Assembly (NCBI GenBank): GCA_010645155.1
Contig: JAAGOF010000071.1
Span: 927,106 to 991,105 of the forward strand
From: Tigriopus japonicus
Lineage: Eukaryota; Arthropoda; Copepoda; Harpacticoida; Harpacticidae
DNA length: 64,000 nt
Direction: 5' to 3'
In this document: positions 1 to 11,067 of the stretch, piece by piece
How the letters are laid out: every line of letters starts with the position of its first letter
Position numbering within the stretch: the stretch's first letter is position 1
The notes under the pieces: model-generated
The model's database searches: none
What the model was told of the DNA's origin: nothing
The model's input: only the letters and a program-made list of their open reading frames with translations
Program-made: the position numbers and the translations under genes

Positions 1-3000
1 ATGGTTTGATTTTGATCAGTTTGATCCCTTTGAGGACCACTCCATCGATCTAATGGCCTCGGCTGATTTTGAGGTTGACTCTCTTGACTAACAGACCAGC
101 GTGACAACCTTTCATCTTGCAACTCACTTTGTTTTGGCATCTTCCACGAAGAATCTCTTGTAGTTATATCTAGATCATTTCGACCATTTGATGATTGGGT
201 TGAGAGTGCAAAAGGAGTTGGTAGTCGTTGAGAGAATCCAATAGACACTGGTGGTTGAAACTTGGGTCGAACCGGACTTCGTGGTGGAGATGGTTCTGTG
301 GGTAGAGTGGGATCATACACTCCCGAGGATGATTTGCTGTCTCGTTTAGGAGTTGACGGAAACTGGTCTTGCCAAGGATTGATTGGAGCATCTCTCTGAG
401 GTCGTTCCAGAGGGGACCGTGTACGTTCATACCCCAACTTCGGCAATGGTGCTGGACTTCTTGAGCGCGGAGTTGGTTCACTCCAAACATTGATTGGTTG
501 CCCATGACTATTGCCATTTCTTGAGAAAGGTCTTGGGTCAAGCGCACTATCTCTGCTAGTGGAAAATGGTTTGAACTCGTTATTTAACACGGGGTCTTGT
601 TTCTCAAGGGCAAATGGCACAGTTGGGGTTCCATATTCATTTTGTAGCGCTTGGCCAACTTCACCACTAGTATATTTGCTTGGCACTTTGGGTGATGCTT
701 CTCTTGATTTCTTCTTTGATTTTTCATGGGATCTCTCACGTGACCGCAAACGTTTTGATCTGGATCGTTCTCGTTCCCGAGATCGTCTGGAAGACTCTCG
801 AGATCTTTCGCGAGATCGCCGAGACTTTCTGTCCGAGCGATCTTGTTCCTTGGTGCTATGGGAATGAGGTTTGGAACTAGAATTAGAGGTCTTCGAGTTG
901 CGGGGAATTTCTTTTACTTCGATCTGAGGAACACCTCCATATTCTGAAGTGTCCTCATTTGAGTATTTCGAAGCCAAGATTGGGCTCCGTTCAATATCAA
1001 CCAAATCCACTATGTTGGGGGATGTCGCTTTTGTGCCCATTAAATAATCTTCCAACTCATTTATATCAGAGTTACGGATGAGTGGCATATTATGCTGTTT
1101 CGCAGCCTTTTCGTAGTTCTCCTTACCTCTGCCAATTGTTTCAATAAAATAGACGATACAAAGAAGGGAATAAAATTCGATATCGGCCCCAAAAGTTCGG
1201 GCAACTTTGTAGTTGGTCTTGAGGTCTTCAGGAAACGATCTTTTTTCGAAATGAATCTTGCCCGCTTGTCGGATGATCGGCTTCTTTTTCATGGTGTAAA
1301 GTCTCACCAACTCCAAAGGCGAAAGATTGTCTTCATTTGGGGGAGAAGGAGACTTCTCGTTTTTGTTACTTGGACGTTCTGATTTTGATGATCCATGATG
1401 GCCTTTGGCGGCCTTGAACTGATTGAGCATGTTCCTCATCTTGCTCACACTTACCTCTTTTTTCTTTGTCTGTTCTCTTCGTTTGGCCTCCTCCATTTCT
1501 TCCTTGTTCTTCCGTTCGATTTCCTCAAACTTACTTTGTAGTGAATCGACCTTGGCTTGAATTATAGATTGATCTCTCGCAGCAAGGATATTCGGACTCT
1601 CTGCATTCATTAAAGACGACTCGTCCAACAAATAGCTTTCAAGACTCTTGCCAATTGCTCCCAACTTGTACGTTTGACCTTTGAGGTCGTTCTGGAGCTT
1701 CTTTCTGCTTATTTTTTTCAGACTATTCTTACTGATATCGCCGTGTAGTTGTTGCGTCAGTGCAGTTGTGAAAATCTTGGCCAGATGGTAGGCAACTTCA
1801 AAGTCAGTTTTGGTCCGAAGGAGTTCCATGGACACGGGTCCGTCGGGATTCTTGATCATGATGGCCTTGGCACAAAGGTTATTGGCAGCCATCATATTGT
1901 GTTGAGAAGCATACGTGTTAATGGCGTCGTAGAATGGATAGTGCGGATTACATGCGGCAACGGCGTGCTGCTGGAATTGATTCACCAGTGGGACTTCACT
2001 AGGAACAACCATTTGAGGTGGTAAAACAGTTCCGTTCTCCTCTGGTTTCTCCCAACGTGTTGTTTCTTTGTGGTCATCTTCAGGCAGTGGTTCAATCCTC
2101 ATCTTCTGAAACTCTGCCGTGGACAAGTCAAAAGCCTTCAAGAAATCTTTCAGAGTAAGGGATTCGTGAGGCATCAGAGTGGCAGATTTGGGCCGTACAT
2201 CGCCAATAAAAGCCACATAAGCGACGAAGTGAATATCATTGGAGCTCTTCAAGAATTTTTTGAACTTTCGTTTTTCCGAGCTGGAAATCTCTTCGAGTTG
2301 ACATTTGATTTTGTCGCCAATCTTTAAAAATCGAAATAAATCTGAATTTCCCACGTTGACGCAATGAATATAGAGATCTCTCCTGGTGAAAAATGCAAAC
2401 TTTCCTTCATGGGGGCCTGATGTTAGCTTCACCAGACCTCCGTGTCCACGAGTATGAGCTTCGACTTTGGCAATTTCCACCAATTCCCCATCGTCCACTC
2501 GAGAAGCCAAAGGAAAGAAGTTTTTGAGCATTAATTTGCCATCCACCCATCGCATGAAAGCTTCATAATCGAGGCTTCTACTCCCCATCCACGTACCAAA
2601 TTCCAAGTCGTCCACTATTGAGATTGGTTCTTTTTTGATCTGGCCGATGTAACAATTCTTGACTTTGGGCGCTCCATTGGCAGTGTGGACTTCAGCCTTG
2701 ACTTCATCTCCACCCCGCAGATTGTATAGAAAATCGGCTTGTCGTAGACAATGACCCCAAATGTAAAAGGCGTTGTTTTGAACCAGAAATTTCTGGCCTT
2801 CATACTCACCCTCACTTAAAACAATATATAAAGAAGAAACCTTGGCTTTTCCGGTAAAGCACTTGGCTGGTTTTTTGAGCTGAACTATTTTCCCTGCCAC
2901 CAATGTGATATCGGCCGATTTTTCTTTCACCTCCGGCAATGGATGTTGTGCTTCAGCTTTAGAAGGCGTTGTTTTCTGCTTCGATTCGACTTCGCCCTTC

Positions 3001-3506
3001 GACTCTGAGCCCTCTTTCGTGTCTTGATTTTTTTTGTCGTCCTTGACCTCGGAGGTTGGTGACGGCTCTGAAGCCGCGGTTGAGGTTTCTTCTCCACTCG
3101 GAATATCAATATCGCCTATTTCGTCCACTTTTTTACCTCTTTCAATCTTTTTGACTTCTACCAAGTACCCTTCGACGGCAATCCAATCCGGAGTGATCTC
3201 GATCATCCGACATGTCGTTTGAATATCCCCATTCGGACCGATTTCCTCTTCGTCTTCTTGACACGTTACCTTGGTACCTTCCGTATTTGAAGCTACCTTG
3301 CAAACAATTTCATCACCGGGACTCATATATTTGTTGATTTCATACAAGGACGCGGTCTCCTCGGCGGTCAAGGTCTTGCCATTGAGCCCCAATTGAACCA
3401 ATCCCGGCCGAATAACGCCAATGGTCTCCTCATCATTATCCATGAACTCAAAAAGGATTGCCTCTTGGTTGACTTGGAAAACGGTTCCCACGACTTCTCG
3501 AGCCAT
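1..3506 (-). CDS. RS-rich nuclear protein with cold-shock-like modules and a Cdc73-N-like domain (3' end missing)
   Basis: One frame stays open from the ATG at 3506 to the window edge, about 1168 codons with no stop, so the C-terminus is missing. Residues ~5-80, ~210-290 and ~345-420 look like repeated OB/cold-shock-like modules, each with a G-x-x-aromatic strand and a later 'GD-[EK]-[IV]-x-C/A' strand (for example GDEVKAEV near 267 and GDKIKC near 397). Residues ~500-700 are helical and charged, with a coiled-coil-like E/K stretch. Residues ~728-824 match the N-terminal domain of Cdc73/parafibromin: an L-x-x-Y-x-x-x-KK motif, then KTNY, then a C-terminal 'P-x-x-R-x-x-D-x-x-x-L-x-x-YL-x-G'. 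Residues ~890-925 are an RS/RE tract, followed by a P/S-rich tail. A splice-acceptor-like CAG lies 13 bases before the ATG. The role is unknown; the RS tract and the Paf1-complex-like domain suggest transcription or RNA processing. The frame is solid and the domain calls are moderate. Confidence 0.8.
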   Translation of the reverse strand, partial: MAREVVGTVFQVNQEAILFEFMDNDEETIGVIRPGLVQLGLNGKTLTAEETASLYEINKYMSPGDEIVCKVASNTEGTKVTCQEDEEEIGPNGDIQTTCRMIEITPDWIAVEGYLVEVKKIERGKKVDEIGDIDIPSGEETSTAASEPSPTSEVKDDKKNQDTKEGSESKGEVESKQKTTPSKAEAQHPLPEVKEKSADITLVAGKIVQLKKPAKCFTGKAKVSSLYIVLSEGEYEGQKFLVQNNAFYIWGHCLRQADFLYNLRGGDEVKAEVHTANGAPKVKNCYIGQIKKEPISIVDDLEFGTWMGSRSLDYEAFMRWVDGKLMLKNFFPLASRVDDGELVEIAKVEAHTRGHGGLVKLTSGPHEGKFAFFTRRDLYIHCVNVGNSDLFRFLKIGDKIKCQLEEISSSEKRKFKKFLKSSNDIHFVAYVAFIGDVRPKSATLMPHESLTLKDFLKAFDLSTAEFQKMRIEPLPEDDHKETTRWEKPEENGTVLPPQMVVPSEVPLVNQFQQHAVAACNPHYPFYDAINTYASQHNMMAANNLCAKAIMIKNPDGPVSMELLRTKTDFEVAYHLAKIFTTALTQQLHGDISKNSLKKISRKKLQNDLKGQTYKLGAIGKSLESYLLDESSLMNAESPNILAARDQSIIQAKVDSLQSKFEEIERKNKEEMEEAKRREQTKKKEVSVSKMRNMLNQFKAAKGHHGSSKSERPSNKNEKSPSPPNEDNLSPLELVRLYTMKKKPIIRQAGKIHFEKRSFPEDLKTNYKVARTFGADIEFYSLLCIVYFIETIGRGKENYEKAAKQHNMPLIRNSDINELEDYLMGTKATSPNIVDLVDIERSPILASKYSNEDTSEYGGVPQIEVKEIPRNSKTSNSSSKPHSHSTKEQDRSDRKSRRSRERSRESSRRSRERERSRSKRLRSRERSHEKSKKKSREASPKVPSKYTSGEVGQALQNEYGTPTVPFALEKQDPVLNNEFKPFSTSRDSALDPRPFSRNGNSHGQPINVWSEPTPRSRSPAPLPKLGYERTRSPLERPQRDAPINPWQDQFPSTPKRDSKSSSGVYDPTLPTEPSPPRSPVRPKFQPPVSIGFSQRLPTPFALSTQSSNGRNDLDITTRDSSWKMPKQSELQDERLSRWSVSQESQPQNQPRPLDRWSGPQRDQTDQNQT

Positions 3507-4595
3507 GATGTGCCAAATACTGCGTAATAATAATAGGACACTAGTGTTAATACAACCGAATAAAATCAATGGTGTCCTCCATTCCAAATGGCCGCTCGGG
3601 TATAAAACCCAATCCTCCTCAAAGCCCCATCATATTACCTGATTTTCGAGGAGGTTCTTCCCAAGTTCGTTCGAGTTTCAAGGGCGAGATCTGGAAATGT
3701 AAATGACACACAAGTCAGGCAAGCTAAATCTGGGCAACAATGAGACCTGGAGAAGAGATAGGGATCCGGAAACAAGCAATCAAACTGGTGATCCTCGGCG
3801 ATTTGGTTTGTTGGTCTTGCCTCTCAACCCAAAAAATGAGGCCATTTGGCCAACGTCATCAGAACCGCTCCTCTAAGTATGATGGCTGAAAATCAGACCT
3901 CCTCAGTCAATCGTTGTAATACTTACCCTCACTTCAAAGCAGAAGATCAGGATAAGGAGCCGAATATCCGGATTGACCCCCCAACCCAGGATTTGAGAAC
4001 AACACGCCTTCTTCTTTGATCTAATGGCTTTATTGAACTGTGCGAAGCGGGAAACGAATTAACCAACCTCGAGACGGGTGGTTTGGATTCAGCTGATTGG
4101 GTTTAAAGAGAACAAACAAGCCTTGAAATTTTTCATGATGTTCAAGAAATTTTGCTTGGTGTAAGCTTTGAATGATAATGTTTATCTCAGAATAGGTACC
4201 TTAGCAAATTAAAATTTCAAAAGGAATAAATGGTTTTGACCGAGTTATCATTCTAAAAGTAAATTACTAGATTTTAATCAAGGGATTTTGTTAACACTAC
4301 TCCCGCTGATTGTGAGGAGTTTCGTGATATTTCTAATTCATTAATTAGTTATCGCTCAACCTCGTTTTACGATTTCATTTCTAGCATGGAGTCAAGGTAA
4401 GAATTAAACTCAGTATCAAAGGCTTTAAGCCTTTACTCTGTAGAGGTACCCTGGCATGGAGTACACGGGCTTCTTTAGCATGGAGGAGTACATAGGCTTC
4501 TTTATGGAGGGGGCTTTTATTCATCTGCTACATCAGATACCAAAAGGTATCAATTTGGAAGGCCATAGAACAGGTTATGTTCTTGAATCATATGG
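3507..4595. other. Intergenic, with a short imperfect tandem duplication
   Basis: No gene was seen. This stretch lies upstream of the RS-rich gene and downstream of the minus-strand dioxygenase. An AATAAA on the minus strand (4516-4521) is 75 bases past the dioxygenase stop and is its likely polyadenylation signal. A unit of roughly 28 bases beginning GCATGGAG and ending in CTTCTTTA is present twice at about 4454-4512. It makes a short artefactual frame (4456-4638) that I do not call a gene. Confidence 0.5.
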
Positions 4596-5978
4596 TTATT
4601 TTTTAACTTTGGTTCCATCGATCTCTATTCCCGTTTGAGTGGCCCAGCATTCTTTGATGGATGGATGCATCAGGTACTTTTCTCGCACCCAATTGGGCAA
4701 ATGGTCGCAAAGTGAGCTATATTCGGCGTAAATGGGTAGTTTGTTCAATAGAAACGCGGCAAATGGCAATGGCTCTTTTTTCAACGGGTACATCGATTCA
4801 GATCCAGGAGGTAGGAGCTTCTTGGGCATCTTCACATTGATATCGGTATCACAACCGGGTTCGTAAAAGAACGGGATGGAGAATCTAGACGATTGTAAAG
4901 GAAATGACAATATGAGAATTAAATGCTTCTAATACACAATCACCTGTCCTCTCCGATATCAATCACTCGATGAATGGTTGCCTTGAATCGTCCGTTGGAC
5001 ATTTCCGTCATTTGCTCTCCCAAATTGACCACAATCGTATTGGGACTCTGAGGAGGAGGGACGGCATACCAAATCCCATCTACTTGAATCTCCAATCCGG
5101 GATAATGAAAGGTTTGCAAAAGAGTGAGAAACCCGCTGTCCATGTGAGCTGGAGTCGATAAAACTGAAATTCAGAAGATATTTTATTTGAAAATATAAGG
5201 CACGTTCGGATGTTTAATAGTTGGATTAATTACTGCGTCCATCTGGAAGGTAAGCTCCTTGAGGAATGTTATCTACCCGTTTGGGGTATTGAAGAGGTCT
5301 AAAAGTATGCAAAGGGCAATCAGAAAACATTGGCTCAAAATAATTTGGATCCTCCTCTCCGGCTTCAGCTAGCAATCTCATAATCAAATCGGCTGTTTGG
5401 TGCATCAGATTCCGATGGCCATACATAACCTTGACAAAAAATATGTCTTTTACGAAATAATAAAAGAATAGAATTTGAGCACAGGTGCTTACTTCATAAA
5501 ATTCATCGAGCTCTTTTTCCCGGCCTTCCAATTTTAGAAAAGGAGTCCGTTCCACCAAAGGGATCCCTTTTAAATGTTCCGGAATCTCTAAAAGATGGCC
5601 AAGATCCAAACCGCGTTTACATGATAATTGTCCTGGTTGAACAGGAAAGTAGCCACGATATGAGTTTTTATTTTCCGGATTGAATGCCCTAAGATCGAGA
5701 TAAGACTATTAGTTTCCTCCTTACACTTTTTACTGGTTTTACCTTGTGCCACATTGTTTGATCTTCTCTTCTTCGGGAATTTCGTAAAAAAACATTTTTG
5801 TCCACTTCAGTAGTTTTGCCGAGTCATATCCAGTGATCCCTTTGATTTGGCAAAAACCAACATTTGAAAAACTGTCCAAGAGTTGTTGAATGGCCTCAGA
5901 TCGAGATGTGAGGTCAGACAAATTTTCTTGGGAGAGATCAATTTCTTCTAGAGTAATGTTTTTGGGTGAAGATTCCAT
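4596..5978 (-). CDS. 2-oxoglutarate/Fe(II) dioxygenase, isopenicillin-N-synthase-like, copy A
   Basis: Five exons can be read with GT-AG borders: 5743-5978, 5493-5688, 5234-5429, 4944-5163 and 4596-4884. They join without phase conflict into 378 residues, about the usual length for this family. An N-terminal DIOX_N-like part ends near 'NVGFCQIKG'. The catalytic core has the metal triad H216-x-D218 (in STPAHMD) and H274 (in ATIHRV), and the 2-oxoglutarate contact R283-x-S285; R283 is split by the last intron. The family is soluble and uses 2OG and O2 to hydroxylate or desaturate small molecules; the substrate cannot be inferred. The chosen start, the first in-frame ATG, begins MESSPKN. Its partner at 7019-8582 is a divergently transcribed paralogue with the same intron positions in the catalytic region. 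No break was seen, so it is probably functional. Confidence 0.88.
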
Positions 5979-7018
5979 TTTGATGACGCGGAGAAAGATG
6001 TCGTAGATTGAGCAAAGCTGGACTGAACTTCTTTTTCCTGGGAATCTTGCTCTGAACACATTGAAAACTGAATGATACCCAAACTAGTCTAGAGAAAGAT
6101 GGGAGCAACTAAGTGAGAAGAAACATTTAATTGACTTATCCTCATTGTGTTATTCATTGCAGTCGTTCATAAAAACTTCATCTACGTTTGACAATTATTG
6201 ACCGTGTTAAAAAACATCAAATGATGTTGCAGACAAGTAGAATGCCACTTCGATGCTGAATAATTCATTCCACACCAGAAGCTCGTTGTTCCATAACAAC
6301 TAATTCTTTTTCTTTAGTAAAAATGAGCATGTTACGCACACTTGTCTGTTGCGACACAAGAAAAACGTGTTTGAAGCAACATACTAAGACTGCAATGGTA
6401 CTTGATTGTTTTCTAGAAGTTTCTATGCGCTCTTCCTGCAGGAAATATTCGAACTATTTCAACCAATGAATGCTGCACTCGTATCTCGTTTTCTTATGCT
6501 CGAAATTTTTAACTGCCTTTTCTATTTTTGAAAATGTAGCCGAGTTTGGCCAAGTTCCCCTCAGAAAGGTGAATTACATGCAAACGAAAACGTGAGTTTT
6601 TAAAAATATTCTATCCATCCAGACGTCCTTGAAGCAATTCATTACAAAAAAACGAGGTGCACTGCATGAACGTTTCACATTTGGAATCGAATAAAACCCG
6701 TTTGTCAGTGAGAGCGGCCGCTACAAAGTGTCTTAAACAAGATCTTTGCTGATATATGGAAATTTCAATGAAAGATTAACAACTCATCTTTGGTACATGT
6801 GTTCTGTACGACGCTTTAACGCCAAGAATTTGTTACCAAAGGAGACAGACGAAACCCTTAACACGTCTTGAAAATTCTTCATACAAGAAAAGTAGTACTT
6901 CAGTTCAGCTTTAGTTGCACATAAACAAGTGTCCAAAGTTTCAGCCAGCCCAAAGAACCCCCTCATATAAAAACCGGTAACAAGTGGAACTGTTTGCAGT
7001 CTAATGAAATCCACAGCG
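5979..7018. promoter_or_regulatory. Divergent intergenic region between the two dioxygenases
   Basis: About 1 kb separates the two start codons. On the plus side a TATAAAA box at 6966-6972 is followed about 31 bases later by an initiator-like GCAGT (A at 6998), then the ATG at 7019. On the minus side an ATTCAGT initiator-like motif lies near 6070, without a clear TATA box. The two genes may therefore use different core promoters. No other gene was seen here. Confidence 0.5.
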
Positions 7019-8582
7019 ATGGCTCCAAATCGAAATGAAGGTCAAAAAGGGTGAATTCACTTGCCTCGACGCAATTTGAAATATTTTATGGCGAACATGT
7101 GGTGTTAATGTGCTTTATGTTTCAGGCTCGCAGAAGATGAGGTTCCGCCCAACATTCAATTGGAAATTATTGACTTGTCCCCTGAAGCTCTAGCTTGTGC
7201 TGACCGACGTGAAAAAGCCCGGCAACAAATCATTGATAGCTTCTCTACCTTGGGATTTTGTCAGGTCTCTGGAATGAAGGAATACTCGGCAGATGAACTA
7301 CTTCAGGGATCAAAATGGTTCTTTGATGATGTTTCGGAGCAAACCAAGCTCGACCAAATTGGTACCAAGTGAGTGGGGCATTTTCAAAGCCACATATACG
7401 TATATTCAAATGAAGTCAATGATAACCTGCTCTGATATTACAGAGCGTACAACTCGAACAATACGAATCATTATCGAGGCTATTTCCCCGCTCAACATGA
7501 TCGGATGTCATGCAAGGAAGGTTATGATGTGGGCCTCCAATGGGAGATTCCGGACCATCTAAAAGGCATTCCTTTGGTTGAAAAAACTCCGATGCTTCGA
7601 ATTCCAGGACGGGAAAAAGAGGTCGATCATTATTATGAGGTAAACATTTATAATCTTTGTTTGATGAGACTGGTGGTCAAAATCTAACATTGTAGACGTT
7701 GTTTCGCCATCGTGATATTGTTCGTGGTGTAGGAGATACCATTATGAGCCTTATTGCCGAGGCTGGAGGTGAAAAAAACGATTATTTCAAGCGAATGTTC
7801 TCTGAGTATGCCCAACACACTATCAGACCAATCCGATATCCTCAAAGAGTGGGTGAAGTTCCCAAAGAGGCAATTTTGCCAAATGGTCGAGGTCAGTTGA
7901 TTCCTATCACCAATCGGCGTTAAATCAAAGGCTCTTGTTTTCTTGCAAACTTTCAGTGATATCTACTCCCGCTCATGCTGATAGTGGATTCCTGACCTTA
8001 CTCCAAACTTTCAACTATCCTGGGCTGGAATTGCTCGTGGATGACAAATGGCATGCCGTTCCACCCAATCCGGAGACTCTTATCGTTAACGTAGGCGAAC
8101 AATTGAGTGAAATGAGCAATGGAAGGTTTGCTGCCACTGTCCACAGAGTTATGGATATCGGCAAATCCCGGTAAGGACTCTCATGCAGAACTCTTTTGCT
8201 TTTCTTCACAAGTCTTGATTGCCGCTTGTCCCCGGTGTTACCTGTCTCTCATTTTAGGTTTTCAATGCCGTTCTTCTATGAACCCGGAGCGGATGCGGAT
8301 ATCAACACCAAAATCCCAGCGTCGCTTTTGCCTCCCGGAACGGAGGACAAATTCGACAGATCTTACTATCCCTACGTGACATTCCTGTTCTTCAAGTTGC
8401 CCATCTATGCCGAGTACAGTCACGTCTCGGATAATATTCCGGAGTCTGTCTACAAGAAGTACATTGAAAATTACGAGCCCAAGGAATGCTGGGCCACGAA
8501 AACTGCAATTCAGGTGGATGGAGCCACTTTCATGCAGCGCAAGCTCAAAGCCAAATACCAAGAAACGTACGCAAAGTCCTAA
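7019..8582 (+). CDS. 2-oxoglutarate/Fe(II) dioxygenase, isopenicillin-N-synthase-like, copy B
   Basis: Six exons: 7019-7050, 7126-7368, 7444-7639, 7696-7891, 7957-8170 and 8258-8582. They join into 401 residues with consistent phases. The small first exon (MAPNRNEGQKG) is inferred. Exon 2 opens directly after a TTTCAG acceptor with no in-frame ATG, while the ATG at 7019 has G at -3 and +4, follows a TATA/initiator pair and ends at GG|GTGAAT in the right phase. Catalytic residues are H229-x-D231, H285 and R294-x-S296. The two 196-base exons equal those of copy A in length and phase, so the genes arose by an inverted duplication that kept the introns. Copy B carries a longer N-terminus (AEDEVPP). 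The substrate is unknown. Confidence 0.87.
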
Positions 8583-9022
8583 TTGAGTGGTGATGGAGTA
8601 ATTGGTTTCTTGTCAGACAAGGTTTTGAGAATATCTCTTATTATGGACAATGAAAAAGCTATTTAGACTATTGGTTTAGTAAACGTTTTTAACATCATTT
8701 TGTTTCTCGGCCTCGGGTTAGATTGTGTCTACGATCGAAATTGTTCGCCGTCTGATATTTTGGCTCGCCTTTGGTATGGAATGCTTCAAATGCATTGCTG
8801 TACGCACAGGGTAGCAGATAAGTTTCCCAATCTCTTCTTTATGTCCTAAACCACTACGTATCTGAAAAACGTCACGTTCAAATTTGCTGAAGTAATCCTT
8901 TGACATTAAAATAATTCATAACTTGTGTGTAAAATCTACATATTTTGACCTTTTGGCAGTATTTTTCCCAAAATGATTGATTGACGAAAAAAAAAATCAG
9001 TTCTTTTTGTTTCTTTCTTTTA
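8583..9022. other. 3' flank of dioxygenase copy B
   Basis: No gene was seen. There is no AATAAA close to the stop. An ATTAAA at about 8904 is the nearest candidate polyadenylation signal. Confidence 0.35.
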
Positions 9023-9219
9023 CAAGGAAGCCAGAGTGGCCGCGCGTACTAATGCGTTCTAATATGTAAGTGCCGGGTGTAAGAGCTTCCCCAGACGGCG
9101 TAGGATCGAATCTTGTTGGGGGTCGGATTGAAGGTATCGGGAGAAATCCTTGATTACAGGGAATCGCATTCCTTGTAGCGGTAGTTGAAAATCCGCAAGC
9201 AATTATAAAAAAAAAAAAA
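9023..9219 (+). mobile_element. tRNA-derived SINE with a long variable arm (Leu/Ser-like head)
   Basis: A box-A-like segment (9037-9056, starting TGGCCG) and a box-B-like segment (GGATCGAATCT, 9103-9113) are 66 bases apart. That spacing fits a tRNA with a long variable arm such as Leu or Ser. About 95 bases of unrelated body follow and end in a run of 13 A (9207-9219). Box B departs from the consensus, so this is a retroposon and not a working tRNA. No clear target duplication was found. Confidence 0.55.
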
Positions 9220-9871
9220 TGTTGGTGTTTTATGCCATAATCAAATGCAGAAAATTCAAAACAACAGTGTCATATGAGACAAAACTTATTTTATTGCTTG
9301 GACCTCATCATGGTTCGAATTTCATGTTACCCACATTCAGGTACACACCTTGATTTGTAACATTGTAACGGTTGATTTTTTTTATTTCAACAATTACGGT
9401 GATTTTCAACCCGACTATGGTACAATTTAATTCAGTCTGAACATACATTAAAAACTATTTTTAACCAAAACATGGTGCAAAAAACGAATTGGACAACTAA
9501 TCAAAAAAGATGTAGATTTGAGAGAACTGCCTATGAATAAATTTCCACTAATGAATTAAAAGAAGAAAAAATTAATTTACCAGAAAAAAAGCAAAAGCAA
9601 AAATTCATGAAAATGTATCTAGAAAAGATGTATTTGAAGGGATGGGGAAATTGTAAACAATCATGAATGATGATGTAAGCCAAAATTGAATGAAAGATGT
9701 AAAAAACATATTTGAAGATGAGGAAGATTTCTATACATAGTTATGCATCAAGATACATAACTATTTTTTCTACTTTTACACTATTATCTTGATTTAAAAA
9801 AAATATTTGTTTTTTATCTCAAAAGCAATGTAAGCAAAACCATATAATACCATTCCACAAAGTCTCGATCC
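9220..9871. other. AT-rich intergenic DNA
   Basis: A strongly AT-rich stretch with many A and T runs. No gene, promoter or repeat could be supported. Confidence 0.4.
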
Positions 9872-9922
9872 TACAGTGTGACAGAAAAGTCGCAACCTTA
9901 TGAATAACAGACCATAGAAGTC

Positions 9923-10941
9923 TTAAAAACAAACAATGTGTATTTTATTAGTATCCACTGTGATCCCCTTCATTTTGACAACCATTTTCATCCTTTCGGG
10001 TATTGACTCCACCAGCGCCTCAAGGGTATGGAGCCTTATTTTGGACCAAGCCAATTGCACTTGCTTCTTGAGCTGACTCAATGATGACGCTTGTTGCATT
10101 TCTGACACTCAATTTCAATGTCGCCCTGAAATATTCAATAGGATTGAGTTTGGGGGAGTTGCATGGCCACTCAGCCTTCTTTCAATACTGTTGAAAGTTG
10201 TCATCCATCCACTTGGAAGTACTTTTGGCCGTGTGGAGAGGAGCGCCATCTTGCATGATGATTCCTTAAGAAGTCGAAGGTGTCAATTTGCGCTGAGTTA
10301 AAGTCCCCATGTCCCCATAGATTGGCAGTTTGATTTTCTGGCACAAAGTGCAAATCTGACAGTCCGCAGGGTCCAAACATCACTCAAAACATCACTTTTG
10401 GTGAATGCTTCACAGTTAGAATGGTGGGAACTGTGCTGAAATCCTGGGCCCAAATGGGATCACAAGCTTAATTTGCTGGTGGAAAGAGATAAAATTGGCT
10501 CTCATCAGACCACATGACCACTTTCCAGTCGTCCAGTGACCATTACAGCTTTTTGGTGGCTAACTCTACATTCACTCGACAGGTAAGCAAAGGCTTTTTC
10601 TGCTGCCGGTAGGAGGTGACATGAAGTTGGGTCTTGAAAGGGTGCCTCACACTCTCTCTTGAAATGGGGTATCCCTTCTTGGTCAATCTTTCTGCCAATT
10701 TTTAAGCTTTTTGTCGTTTTTTCCCAAGAATCAGGGAAAGCACATGTTTGACAACTCCCTTCACAATCCTTGACCAACCAGATCTTGGTTTGTGTTGAGC
10801 CCCTGGCCGGTTTTGTGACGGGACCACCTTGATTGTACTCAGTGAGACCTTGAGACTCTTGGCATTGGTGATCTGTGTCATTCCACTCGCTATTATGCCC
10901 ATAATCCTTCCTCTCAGGCCATTATCAGTGACTGACACCAT
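9923..10941 (-). pseudogene. Decayed Tc1-like transposase (DD37E)
   Basis: Read in pieces on the minus strand. An N-terminal helix-turn-helix region starts at 10941 (MVSVTDNGLRGRI, with an L-x-VS-x-ST-I segment) and ends in a stop. The first catalytic aspartate is in WSDESQ. The second is in QDGAPLHTA, with the glutamate in NPIEYF. The last two are 37 residues apart counting one in-frame stop, giving DD37E rather than the common DD34E. The usual SPDLNPIE reads SPKLNPIE. The C-terminal piece (SIPERMKMVVKMKG) is in another frame. Multiple stops and shifts make it non-functional. Confidence 0.75.
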
Positions 10942-11067
10942 TTTCGTGAAGTCACAAAACTAGGGTTTGTTAGTGGGGTGGAAAGTGAGGTATTCTGTTG
11001 AAGGCCATGTAGCCACATTGTGAGATTGGAACAAGCCTTAAGAGTGTTGAGCAAAGGCCCCTATGGT

